Shown: positions 1-5,302 of the stretch, in pieces
How positions within the stretch are numbered: the stretch's first letter is position 1
How the letters are laid out: each line of letters begins with the position of its first letter
Assembly (NCBI GenBank): GCA_019746155.1
Contig: JAIESJ010000250.1
Location: 1 to 5,943 of the forward strand
Direction of reading: 5' to 3'
Length of the DNA: 5,943 nt
Source of the DNA: Burkholderiales bacterium
GTDB taxonomy: Bacteria; Pseudomonadota; Gammaproteobacteria; Burkholderiales; SG8-41
The notes under the pieces: generated by a model
Databases searched by the model: none
What the model saw: the letters and a program-made list of their open reading frames with translations, nothing else
Told to the model about the DNA's origin: nothing
Program-made: the position numbers and the translations under genes

Positions 1-240
1 CACGGCTTCGGCGGCGGCTACTGGCCGCCGGTGCTGGGGGCGAAAAGCCGTCCGGCCGGACCGCTGCCGGACATGACGCTGGAGGAAAACATGACGGTGG
101 TGGTGCAGCCCAACGTCATCACCCGAGACGATGGAAAGGGAATGCGGGCCGGGGTACAGGTCGGTGAACTCATCCGGGTGACCAGGACCGGTTTTGAGAA
201 GCTGCACAACACGCCGCGCGGATTTTTCCGCGCTGGCTAA
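1..240 (+). CDS. M24 family metallopeptidase (Xaa-Pro dipeptidase-like), C-terminal fragment
   Basis: The left edge cuts this gene; the last 79 codons are visible, ending in TAA at 238-240. The fragment is the end of a creatinase/aminopeptidase P 'pita-bread' fold. It opens with HGFGGGYWPP, the conserved His/Gly segment, followed by MTVVVQPNVI (fragment residues 31-40) and GVQVGELIRVT (51-61). In the family this last segment carries a metal-binding Glu, here E56 of the fragment, and then a short tail. Classical members hydrolyse Xaa-Pro dipeptides in the cytoplasm with two metal ions; many proteobacterial relatives have no assigned substrate. The position where classical enzymes have the Glu of an EPG motif reads Gln (Q36, codon 106-108). 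Some M24 subfamilies may normally carry QPN here, so loss of activity should not be assumed. Family assignment is good; substrate is unknown. Confidence 0.82.
   Translation, partial: HGFGGGYWPPVLGAKSRPAGPLPDMTLEENMTVVVQPNVITRDDGKGMRAGVQVGELIRVTRTGFEKLHNTPRGFFRAG
216..233 (+). other. Perfect 6-bp stem-loop at the end of the M24 gene
   Basis: GCGCGG (216-221) and CCGCGC (228-233) are perfect complements around the loop ATTTTT, just before the stop codon. It may contribute to 3' end formation or stability, but it lies in coding sequence, has no T-tract after it, and may be chance in GC-rich DNA. Confidence 0.3.
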
Positions 241-316
241 TCCCCAAAGCATGAACGCAAAGGATTCTTTTCAATACCCGCTCGATGGGTACTTGACGGG
301 TGCTTTAAAGGGTGCC

Positions 317-351
317 CCTGCGCTGCCCGACAAGCCGGGCGTCTGCGCAGG
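317..351. terminator. Two-tier stem-loop between convergent genes, possible bidirectional terminator
   Basis: The outer stem pairs CCTGCGC (317-323) with GCGCAGG (345-351), 7 bp perfect. The inner stem pairs GCCCG (325-329) with CGGGC (336-340) around ACAAGC; they are separated by a 1-nt bulge on one side and 4 nt on the other. It sits in the 132-nt gap between the M24 stop and the stop of the minus-strand lipoprotein, where a shared terminator is expected. No T-run follows on either strand, so it is not a textbook intrinsic terminator. Confidence 0.4.
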
Positions 352-372
352 AAGCGGTGCGATCGGCGCGGG

Positions 373-978
373 CTATAGCGGTTTGATTTGCACCTTGCGG
401 AACTTCACGACCCCCGCGGCATACTGAAGCGCGATCGGCCCGCGAGCAAACTTGCGGTCCTGGATATCGACGGTGCGGATGCCATTGAGCGTGACGGTAA
501 GCTGCGTGCCTCTAGCCGTAATCTCATAGGTGTTCCATTGACCACCGGCTTTGGGCATGGGCGATACCTTGGCCACATTGACGATGGCCCCCGTGCCGTA
601 AGACGGGTCGGGGCGTTTGTCGAAGATATTCACCTCGTAGGCATTGTCGGCGGTGATTTTTTTAGGATCGGAACAGCGGATGAAGATGCCGCTGTTGGCG
701 TCGGAATCGACCCAGAACTCGGCCCGGATCTGAAAGTCGGTGTAGGAGTTCTTCGAGACCAGAAAAGCGCTGTCCTTGCCGACTTTCTTGTCGGCCTGAA
801 CGGCGCCATCCACCAGTCTCCAATTGGCGTCGCCGACGCGGTCCCAGTCACCCATGTTCGAACCGTCCAGGAGCGTAATCCATCCCGCGTCGGATTGACC
901 CGACGGCTGGTTTGCGCAACCGAAAAAGGTGAACGCGATAACAAGCAGCCCCATAGTGATGACAGACAGGCGTTTCAT
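373..978 (-). CDS. DUF1080 / 3-keto-disaccharide hydrolase-like lipoprotein
   Basis: This is a 201-residue protein. The start at 978 is chosen because a strong AGGAGGAG Shine-Dalgarno (985-992) lies 6 nt upstream and the protein then begins with a proper lipoprotein signal: MKR, a hydrophobic stretch (about residues 4-19) and Cys21 in FFGC. An upstream in-frame ATG at 1137 would bury the signal and lies upstream of the promoter. The mature part is one beta-sandwich domain of the DUF1080 (PF06439) type: LLDGSNMGDW (36-45), NWRLVDGAV (52-60), DFQIRAEFWV (81-90), NSGIFIR (95-101), YEVNIFD (114-120), TGAIVNV (129-135), LNGIRTVD (164-171), RGPIALQ (179-185) and VKFRKVQIKPL (191-201). Family members resemble laminin-G/concanavalin lectin folds, and some act on 3-keto-glycosides; the substrate here is unknown. 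It should be anchored to a membrane facing the periplasm. It is divergent from the hydroxylase operon and shares its control region. Confidence 0.85.
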   Translation of the reverse strand: MKRLSVITMGLLVIAFTFFGCANQPSGQSDAGWITLLDGSNMGDWDRVGDANWRLVDGAVQADKKVGKDSAFLVSKNSYTDFQIRAEFWVDSDANSGIFIRCSDPKKITADNAYEVNIFDKRPDPSYGTGAIVNVAKVSPMPKAGGQWNTYEITARGTQLTVTLNGIRTVDIQDRKFARGPIALQYAAGVVKFRKVQIKPL

Positions 979-1028
979 TGTGATCTCCTCCTGGGTTGAT
1001 GACGATTGAGTTATTGCCGAGGTTCTGC

Positions 1029-1056
1029 ATTCTGCGCCGCTTAGCAAGGGTGTCAA
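1029..1056 (-). promoter_or_regulatory. Sigma70-type promoter for the DUF1080 lipoprotein gene
   Basis: On the minus strand there is a perfect -35 TTGACA (1056 to 1051), a 16-nt spacer and -10 CAGAAT (1034 to 1029) preceded by GCG. Transcription would start near 1022, giving a leader of about 44 nt with the AGGAGGAG ribosome site. It is the best-matching promoter in the window and supports the start at 978. Confidence 0.62.
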
Positions 1057-1061
1057 TAATC

Positions 1062-1155
1062 CCGGTCGGTTGACCGGCAGGCATTCCTCCCACCCTTTGC
1101 TGTGCACAGGGTGGGGTAACGGGGGCCTGACCGTCAAGATGCCCGGCTGCCGGTC
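1062..1155. repeat. Nested inverted repeats in the divergent regulatory region
   Basis: Three pairings overlap. CCGGTC (1062-1067) and GACCGG (1072-1077) form a tight hairpin around GGTT. GACCGGCAG (1072-1080) is a perfect inverted copy of CTGCCGGTC (1147-1155), and GCAT/ATGC (1081-1084, 1139-1142) continues the pairing after a 4-nt bulge. Inside these, CCCACCCT (1089-1096) pairs perfectly with AGGGTGGG (1108-1115) around 11 nt that include the palindrome GTGCAC. The block lies upstream of both divergent promoters, so it is more likely operator DNA or a REP-like element than part of a transcript. No flanking target-site duplication was seen. Confidence 0.55.
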
Positions 1156-1180
1156 TTAAGCCCCGTCTGATTCTTCTTTC

Positions 1181-1205
1181 AGCGCAACGCTTGCGGGATT
1201 GCGCT
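1181..1205. promoter_or_regulatory. Candidate operator: 7-bp inverted repeat abutting the -10 of the hydroxylase operon
   Basis: AGCGCAA (1181-1187) and TTGCGCT (1199-1205) are perfect inverted copies with an 11-nt spacer. Within it, CGCAA-CGC-TTGCG (1183-1195) is a second, tighter palindrome, so TTGCG occurs twice 8 nt apart. The element covers where the -35 should be and ends on the first base of the TAGAAT -10, a position suited to a repressor or to an activator replacing a weak -35. No regulator gene is in the window. Confidence 0.42.
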
Positions 1206-1210
1206 AGAAT
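1201..1210 (+). promoter_or_regulatory. Putative -10 element of the molybdenum hydroxylase operon
   Basis: GCGCTAGAAT contains TAGAAT (1205-1210), one mismatch from TATAAT. I find no good -35 at 16-18 nt upstream, which suggests activator dependence. Transcription from about 1217 would give a leader of about 31 nt, fitting the start at 1248 better than the in-frame ATG at 1224. The same ten bases recur on the minus strand at 5574-5583. Confidence 0.45.
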
Positions 1211-1247
1211 GAATGCATAAAGCATGAATTCACGATGGAGGGGGCAC

Positions 1248-1721
1248 ATGGGTCAAATGATCACCACGACGCTCACCGTCAACGGCAAGCGTCACACCGT
1301 CAGCGCACTTCCCGACACGCCGCTGTTGTGGGTGCTACGCGAGCATCTCAAACTTACCGGCACCAAGTACGGCTGCGGCGTCGGGCAATGCGGCGCGTGC
1401 ACCGTGCACATCGACGGCAAGCCCAATTACGCGTGCCTGAATCCGATCAAGGACCTTGAAGGCCGCAGTGTCACCACCATCGAGGGCCTGTCGCCCGATT
1501 CGAGTCATCCATTGCAAAAAGCGTGGATCGCGGAGCAGGTGCCGCAGTGCGGCTATTGCCAGTCGGGGCAAATCATGCGCGCAGCGGGGCTGCTCAAGGA
1601 AAATCCGCAGCCGAGCCGGCAGGAGATCCTCGATTATATGCAATCGAACCTCTGCCGTTGCGGCACTTATGTCAGGATCGCCCGTGCCATCGAGCGCGCG
1701 GCGAAGGAGGGGGCGGTATGA
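1248..1721 (+). CDS. [2Fe-2S] subunit of a molybdenum hydroxylase (IorA/NicA/CoxS-like)
   Basis: This 157-residue protein carries electrons from the molybdenum site through two [2Fe-2S] clusters. The N-terminal plant-type ferredoxin cluster is C43-x4-C48-x2-C51 with C63. The C-terminal helical cluster domain has C101-x2-C104 and C136-x-C138 (CRCGTYVR). All eight cysteines are present, and the length matches the small subunits of isoquinoline oxidoreductase and nicotinate dehydrogenase. I chose the ATG at 1248 because GGAG (1237-1240) lies 7 nt before it. The ATG at 1224 would leave almost no leader, and that at 1257 is too far from the SD. The stop overlaps the next start (ATGA, 1718-1721), so the two subunits should be co-translated. 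It lacks a signal peptide, as expected if it is carried out of the cytoplasm bound to the Tat-targeted partner. The Fe-S role is certain; the substrate is not known. Confidence 0.93.
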   Translation: MGQMITTTLTVNGKRHTVSALPDTPLLWVLREHLKLTGTKYGCGVGQCGACTVHIDGKPNYACLNPIKDLEGRSVTTIEGLSPDSSHPLQKAWIAEQVPQCGYCQSGQIMRAAGLLKENPQPSRQEILDYMQSNLCRCGTYVRIARAIERAAKEGAV

Positions 1722-4054
1722 GCTACCTGACGAGGGGCCCCCGCAGGGGGATCGGCAGCAAAGCGAATACCGCCGGCCGCCGACGCGACGAACGCAACAT
1801 CACGAGCACGGTAACCGAGGTGGCGGTCATGACCGGAGTTTCCATGCCAAGCCGGCGCCGTTTTATGGTGGGTGCGGCGGGATTCTCGTTTGGCGTGGTG
1901 GTTGGTGTCCCGCCGATTCTCAAGCTGGCGGCCGGAGAGGCGCGGGCCGCAGCGGCGAAGCAGATCGTCATGAGCCCTTGGGTCACCCTTTCCACCGACG
2001 GCACCGTCGCCATCATGTCGCCCGCCGCCGAAATGGGCCAGGGATCGCTGACCTCGCTGCCGCTCATTCTTGCCGATGAGATGGATGCTGATTGGGCCCA
2101 AGTCAGGATCGTGCCGGCGCCACCCAATGACAAGATCTACGGTAATCCCTTATTTGGGGGGCTCCAGTACACTGCGGGCAGCGCATCGGTGACGGGTTAC
2201 TTCAACAACCTGCGCCAATTCGGTGCGCAGGTGCGCTGGGTACTGATGGACAACGCCGCGCGCCACTGGGGCGTGCCGCTCGCGGAACTCACCACCGAAC
2301 CGAGCGTGGTGGCGCACCAGAAGTCGGGGCGGCGGCTGACCTACGGGGAAATCGCGGCCTTTGCCACGATTCCGGAGACGGCACCGCAGGTGGTGGTCGA
2401 GCCCGTGTCCAAGGCGCAGTTCCGGCTCATCGGCAAAGACGTGAGGCGCGTTGACGTGCCGGGCAAGGTGAACGGCACGGCCCAGTACAGCATCGACGTG
2501 CAGGTGCCGGGCATGATCTACGGTGCTATTTTGCGCGAGCCCATGGAAGGTGCGGCGCCGGACAAGATCGATGACACGGCGGCGCGCGCCGTTGAGGGCG
2601 TCATGAAAATCGTACCGCTCAAGTACGGCGTAGGCGTGCTCGCCGATACGCCGTGGGCGGCGTTCAAGGCCAAGAACGCCCTCAAAGTCACCTGGAGCCG
2701 CAGCGCCAGGGGCTGGGGTTTCTCGAACGAGAAGGGTTACGAGATGTTCGCGGCGGCAGCGAAAGACCTGCAACGCAAGGGCGTGGCGTGGGAAGTCAAG
2801 GGTGATCCGCTCGCTGCGATGAAGAAGGCGGTCACGGTGTTCGAAGGCGAATACCGCGCCGACTACGCCTACCACGCCCAGATGGAGCCGCTCAACTCGG
2901 TCGCAGCCGTTGCTCCCGCAGGGAACGCGGTGGAGATCTGGTGCGGCAGCCAGAGCCAGACGATTGCGGTCACCGCGGTGGCCAAAGCACTGGGCATTCC
3001 GGAGAACCACGTCAAATTCAACGGCATGCTGCTGGGCGGCGGTTTCGGGCGCCGTGGCAACCGCGACGTGGAGTTCATCGTGGACTCGGCGCTGATGTCG
3101 AAGGCGGCAGGCCGTCCCGTCAAGGTGATGTGGACACGCGAGGACGACGTACACAGCGGACGCTTCCGTCCGCTCTACGTCAACCGCATCCGCGCGGGCC
3201 TCGACGAATCCGGGAAGATCATCGCCTGGCATCACCGCGTGGTCTGCGACCGCGTGCTCGCGTTCATGGACCCGGTGCGATTCAAGACGGCCAAGGGCAG
3301 GGACAACATCGCCATGCGCGGGACCGAACTGCCGACTTACGATATCCCGGACCGGATGAGCGAAGGCTTGCAGGAGGATACGGGGATGCGCACCGCGCCG
3401 CTGCGTGCCATCGGCGTGGGCCAGAACAGCTTTGCAACCGAAGTTTTTATCGACGAGCTCGCGGTCAAGCGCGGCATGGACCCGGTGCAGTTCCGGTTGC
3501 AACTGCTCAAGAACGCGCCGCGCGCCCGGCATGTGGTTGAGGAAGTCGCCCGGATGGCTGACTGGAGCAGGAAGCGTCCCGGGCGCGGCCTCGGTCTGGC
3601 CTACCTCGACTACTCGGGCACGCAGCTGGCGGGGGTTGCCGAAGTCTCGGTCGACCGGCAGACCGGCGCGATCAAGGTGCATCATTTCTGGTGCGCTATT
3701 GATGCCGGTGTCGCGGTGCAGCCGGACAATGTGGTCGCGCAGACCGAAAGCTCGATCGTTTACGGGCTCGGCCTTGCCCTCATGGAGCGCATCACGATCG
3801 ACAACGGCGCCGTGCAACAGTCGAATTTCTACGACTATCAAGTTCCGCGCATGCGCGACCTGCCCGAGATTCACATCAAGCTTATCCAGACACCGAATCA
3901 TCCGACGGGCGCCGGCCAGATGGCCACGCCACTGGTGCCGACCGCAATCGCCAATGCGGTGTTCCAGTTGACCGGCGTGCGCCTGCGCCAGCAGCCGCTG
4001 TTGCCGGAGCGGGTAAAACAGGCGTTGCTGGAGGGTGCGGCAAGAAGCGCATAG
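1718..4054 (+). CDS. Molybdopterin-binding catalytic subunit of a Tat-exported molybdenum hydroxylase (IorB-like aldehyde/xanthine oxidase family)
   Basis: This is a 778-residue catalytic subunit of the xanthine oxidase family, IorB-like in size. AAGGAGG (1703-1709) lies 8 nt before the ATG at 1718, which overlaps the previous stop. A second in-frame start is ATG 1829 (M38), with GAGG 8 nt upstream. The twin-arginine signal follows: SRRRFMV (45-51), a hydrophobic run to about 70, and a likely cleavage site at ARA (75-77). Downstream are AEMGQGSLTSLPLILADEM, the YHAQMEPLNS region, GGGFGRR (440-446) for cofactor contact, WTREDD, RTAPLRAIGVGQNSFATE, FWCAIDAG and the C-terminal PTGAGQMATP (729-738). 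Family members hydroxylate N-heterocycles or oxidise aldehydes using Mo-molybdopterin cytosine dinucleotide. The place of the catalytic Glu (GxGE) appears to be Gln734 (CAG, 3917-3919). There is no FAD or cytochrome c subunit nearby. The 37 residues before M38 are Arg-rich and resemble no known domain. Substrate unknown. Confidence 0.92.
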   Translation: MSYLTRGPRRGIGSKANTAGRRRDERNITSTVTEVAVMTGVSMPSRRRFMVGAAGFSFGVVVGVPPILKLAAGEARAAAAKQIVMSPWVTLSTDGTVAIMSPAAEMGQGSLTSLPLILADEMDADWAQVRIVPAPPNDKIYGNPLFGGLQYTAGSASVTGYFNNLRQFGAQVRWVLMDNAARHWGVPLAELTTEPSVVAHQKSGRRLTYGEIAAFATIPETAPQVVVEPVSKAQFRLIGKDVRRVDVPGKVNGTAQYSIDVQVPGMIYGAILREPMEGAAPDKIDDTAARAVEGVMKIVPLKYGVGVLADTPWAAFKAKNALKVTWSRSARGWGFSNEKGYEMFAAAAKDLQRKGVAWEVKGDPLAAMKKAVTVFEGEYRADYAYHAQMEPLNSVAAVAPAGNAVEIWCGSQSQTIAVTAVAKALGIPENHVKFNGMLLGGGFGRRGNRDVEFIVDSALMSKAAGRPVKVMWTREDDVHSGRFRPLYVNRIRAGLDESGKIIAWHHRVVCDRVLAFMDPVRFKTAKGRDNIAMRGTELPTYDIPDRMSEGLQEDTGMRTAPLRAIGVGQNSFATEVFIDELAVKRGMDPVQFRLQLLKNAPRARHVVEEVARMADWSRKRPGRGLGLAYLDYSGTQLAGVAEVSVDRQTGAIKVHHFWCAIDAGVAVQPDNVVAQTESSIVYGLGLALMERITIDNGAVQQSNFYDYQVPRMRDLPEIHIKLIQTPNHPTGAGQMATPLVPTAIANAVFQLTGVRLRQQPLLPERVKQALLEGAARSA
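1734..1750 (+). other. GC-run hairpin at the start of the catalytic-subunit gene
   Basis: CCCCC (1738-1742) pairs with GGGGG (1746-1750) around GCA, and the preceding GGGG (1734-1737) offers a competing pairing with the same C-run. It starts 16 nt after the overlapping ATG at 1718 and precedes the alternative start at 1829. It may tune the ratio of the two subunits or start choice; this is inference. Confidence 0.35.
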
Positions 4055-4144
4055 GCGAAATCAGGGAGTTGATGCACGCCGCAGGCCAGACGCAGCTCTA
4101 CGACCTGCCGGATCCGTTGCAGCCTATCTTGTTGCGTCATGCAG

Positions 4145-4150
4145 TAGAAT
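4145..4150 (+). promoter_or_regulatory. Putative -10 element (TAGAAT) of the ATP-grasp gene, possibly giving a leaderless mRNA
   Basis: TAGAAT ends 6 nt before the ATG at 4157, so a normal start point would fall on or next to the A of the start codon. No Shine-Dalgarno is seen upstream of that ATG, which agrees with leaderless translation. I find no convincing -35. The rest of the 102-nt gap (4055-4156) shows no terminator. Confidence 0.4.
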
Positions 4151-4156
4151 TCACCC

Positions 4157-5176
4157 ATGCCGTCAAAAAAATCAGGCAGTGGACGATGCGACGTCGCGCT
4201 TCTGGTCGACGAGGAGACCGGAGCACCCTCGGGAACGGAACGGTTCATCCTCGAGCGTGGGGGGATGGAAGCGCATATTCTCAGGTGCCTGCGTGCACAG
4301 CATGAGCGTGTTGCCGTGGTGCCGTTCGATCCGGACGTGACCGCTACCATCGAGACCTTGCGTTCGCTCAAACCCCGCGTCGTGTTCAATGTGACCGAGT
4401 GGGTCGACGGCGACCGCCGGCTCGATCATGCGATCGCCGGCCTGCTCGATATCATGAAGCTCAGGTACACCGGCACCGGACCGGCGGGTCTGCAGATCTG
4501 TCGCGACAAGGCGCTGTCGAAACACATCGTGTCCGCTCTGGGCATCGCCGTGCCGCGTCATTTCGTGCTGAACGGCCGCGACACGGTCCGCAACCCGGGC
4601 CTGCCGTTTCCCCTGATCGTCAAGCCGCAATTCGGCGACGGTTCGGAGCAGATCGCCGGCAAGTCCGTGGTGAAGAGCGAACGCGGGCTGCAACGCCAGG
4701 TGCGCGCCGTGCGCACGAGTACCCGCGAGCCGCTGCTGTGTGAGGAATTCATCGAGGGGCGCGACCTGTTTGTGGGGCTGCTGGGCAACGAACCGCGGGT
4801 GCTGCCTCCGATTGAGCTTGTGGTTGGCGACACGAGTTTGTCAGCGCCGCGTATCGCGACCTACCGTGTCAAACATGACAAGCCTTACCAGCACCGATGG
4901 AAAGTCAGCTTCCGGCGCGCCGAACTGGACGACAAGTTGATTGAGACGATCCGGCGGACGAGCCGGCGCATTTTCCATGCACTGAAGCTGCGCGATTACG
5001 CCCGCCTCGACTACCGGCTGACGCCCGGCAACGAGCTGGTGTTCCTGGAAGCCAATCCCAATCCCGACCTCACGCCGCATACCTTCGGCCATGACCAGTG
5101 TTTTGCCGGCGTCAAATATCCGGAACTGATCCGTGGCATAGTGGAAGCGGCGCTGCGACGGCCGCGCACTTTATAA
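4157..5176 (+). CDS. D-alanine-D-alanine ligase-like ATP-grasp protein
   Basis: This 339-residue protein is of the ATP-grasp superfamily, whose members join a carboxylate to an amine or similar nucleophile via an acylphosphate, using ATP and Mg. The N-terminal pre-ATP-grasp domain includes DVALLVDEE (12-20) and KPRVVFNVTEW (72-82). YTGTGPAGLQICRDKALSK (104-122) has the conserved Lys118. The central domain has PLIVKPQFGDGSEQI (152-166), with ATP-binding Lys156 and a Gly-rich loop, and CEEFIEGRDLFVGLLGN (195-211). The metal site is YARLDYRL (281-288, Asp285) and FLEANPNPDL (296-305, Glu298 and Asn300). The closest recognisable group is the Ddl-like ATP-grasps of unassigned substrate, not the housekeeping Ddl. 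The ATG at 4157 has no Shine-Dalgarno; the next in-frame ATG (near residue 37) would lose part of the first domain. It appears transcribed separately from the hydroxylase genes. Cytoplasmic; substrate unknown. Confidence 0.85.
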   Translation: MPSKKSGSGRCDVALLVDEETGAPSGTERFILERGGMEAHILRCLRAQHERVAVVPFDPDVTATIETLRSLKPRVVFNVTEWVDGDRRLDHAIAGLLDIMKLRYTGTGPAGLQICRDKALSKHIVSALGIAVPRHFVLNGRDTVRNPGLPFPLIVKPQFGDGSEQIAGKSVVKSERGLQRQVRAVRTSTREPLLCEEFIEGRDLFVGLLGNEPRVLPPIELVVGDTSLSAPRIATYRVKHDKPYQHRWKVSFRRAELDDKLIETIRRTSRRIFHALKLRDYARLDYRLTPGNELVFLEANPNPDLTPHTFGHDQCFAGVKYPELIRGIVEAALRRPRTL

Positions 5177-5206
5177 AATATAAATTAAAACAACAAGTTA
5201 TGATTT

Positions 5207-5254
5207 CGCTGTGGGCTGGTGCCGATTGCGCTGCCACTGCCGAGCCAGCCAGCG
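5207..5254. terminator. Long bulged stem-loop after the ATP-grasp gene, possible terminator
   Basis: CGCT (5207-5210) and GGCTGG (5214-5219) pair with CCAGCC (5245-5250) and AGCG (5251-5254): ten pairs, with a 3-nt bulge at 5211-5213 and a 25-nt loop. The stretch 5168-5206 before it is strikingly AT-rich. Read on the minus strand that stretch is T-rich and follows the hairpin by 16 nt or more, so it could end transcription from the right. No T-tract follows on the plus strand. Confidence 0.38.
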
Positions 5255-5256
5255 TT

Positions 5257-5295
5257 GCCGCCGAGTTCGACAATTAAAAAGGATTCATCGGCGGT
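5257..5295 (-). terminator. Inverted repeat just past the stop of the small minus-strand gene
   Basis: CCGCCGA (5258-5264) pairs with TCGGCGG (5288-5294), and G5257 with T5295 as a wobble. The 23-nt loop reads CCTTTTTAAT in part on the minus strand. It starts 8 nt after the stop at 5303, where a terminator is expected, but the long loop and the T-run inside the loop make this uncertain. Confidence 0.3.
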
Positions 5296-5302
5296 TGTAG
5301 AG

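Noticed and set aside
388..999. A 203-codon open frame on the plus strand opposite the DUF1080 lipoprotein
   Set aside because: The minus-strand frame has a lipoprotein signal, strong ribosome site, promoter and family motifs. The plus frame has none of these.
979..1137. N-terminal extension of the DUF1080 protein to an ATG at 1137
   Set aside because: It would bury the lipoprotein signal in the interior and lies upstream of the TTGACA/CAGAAT promoter.
1523..1717. Extension of the catalytic subunit upstream to an ATG at 1523
   Set aside because: These 65 codons overlap the conserved Fe-S subunit out of frame and have no domain. The coupled start at 1718 with AAGGAGG is better supported.
2155..2163. 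A run of six G residues as a possible frameshift site in the catalytic subunit gene
   Set aside because: The frame reads straight through with conserved family sequence on both sides, so there is no sign of a shift.
2150..3901. A 583-codon open frame on the minus strand inside the molybdenum subunit gene
   Set aside because: It lies wholly opposite a well-supported conserved gene, its translation is rich in Arg, His and Ala with no domain I recognise, and it has no ribosome site. It is the usual antisense open frame of GC-rich coding DNA.
4035..4340. Short plus-strand frames between the hydroxylase and ATP-grasp genes
   Set aside because: They overlap the ATP-grasp N-terminus out of frame and show no recognisable protein sequence or ribosome site.
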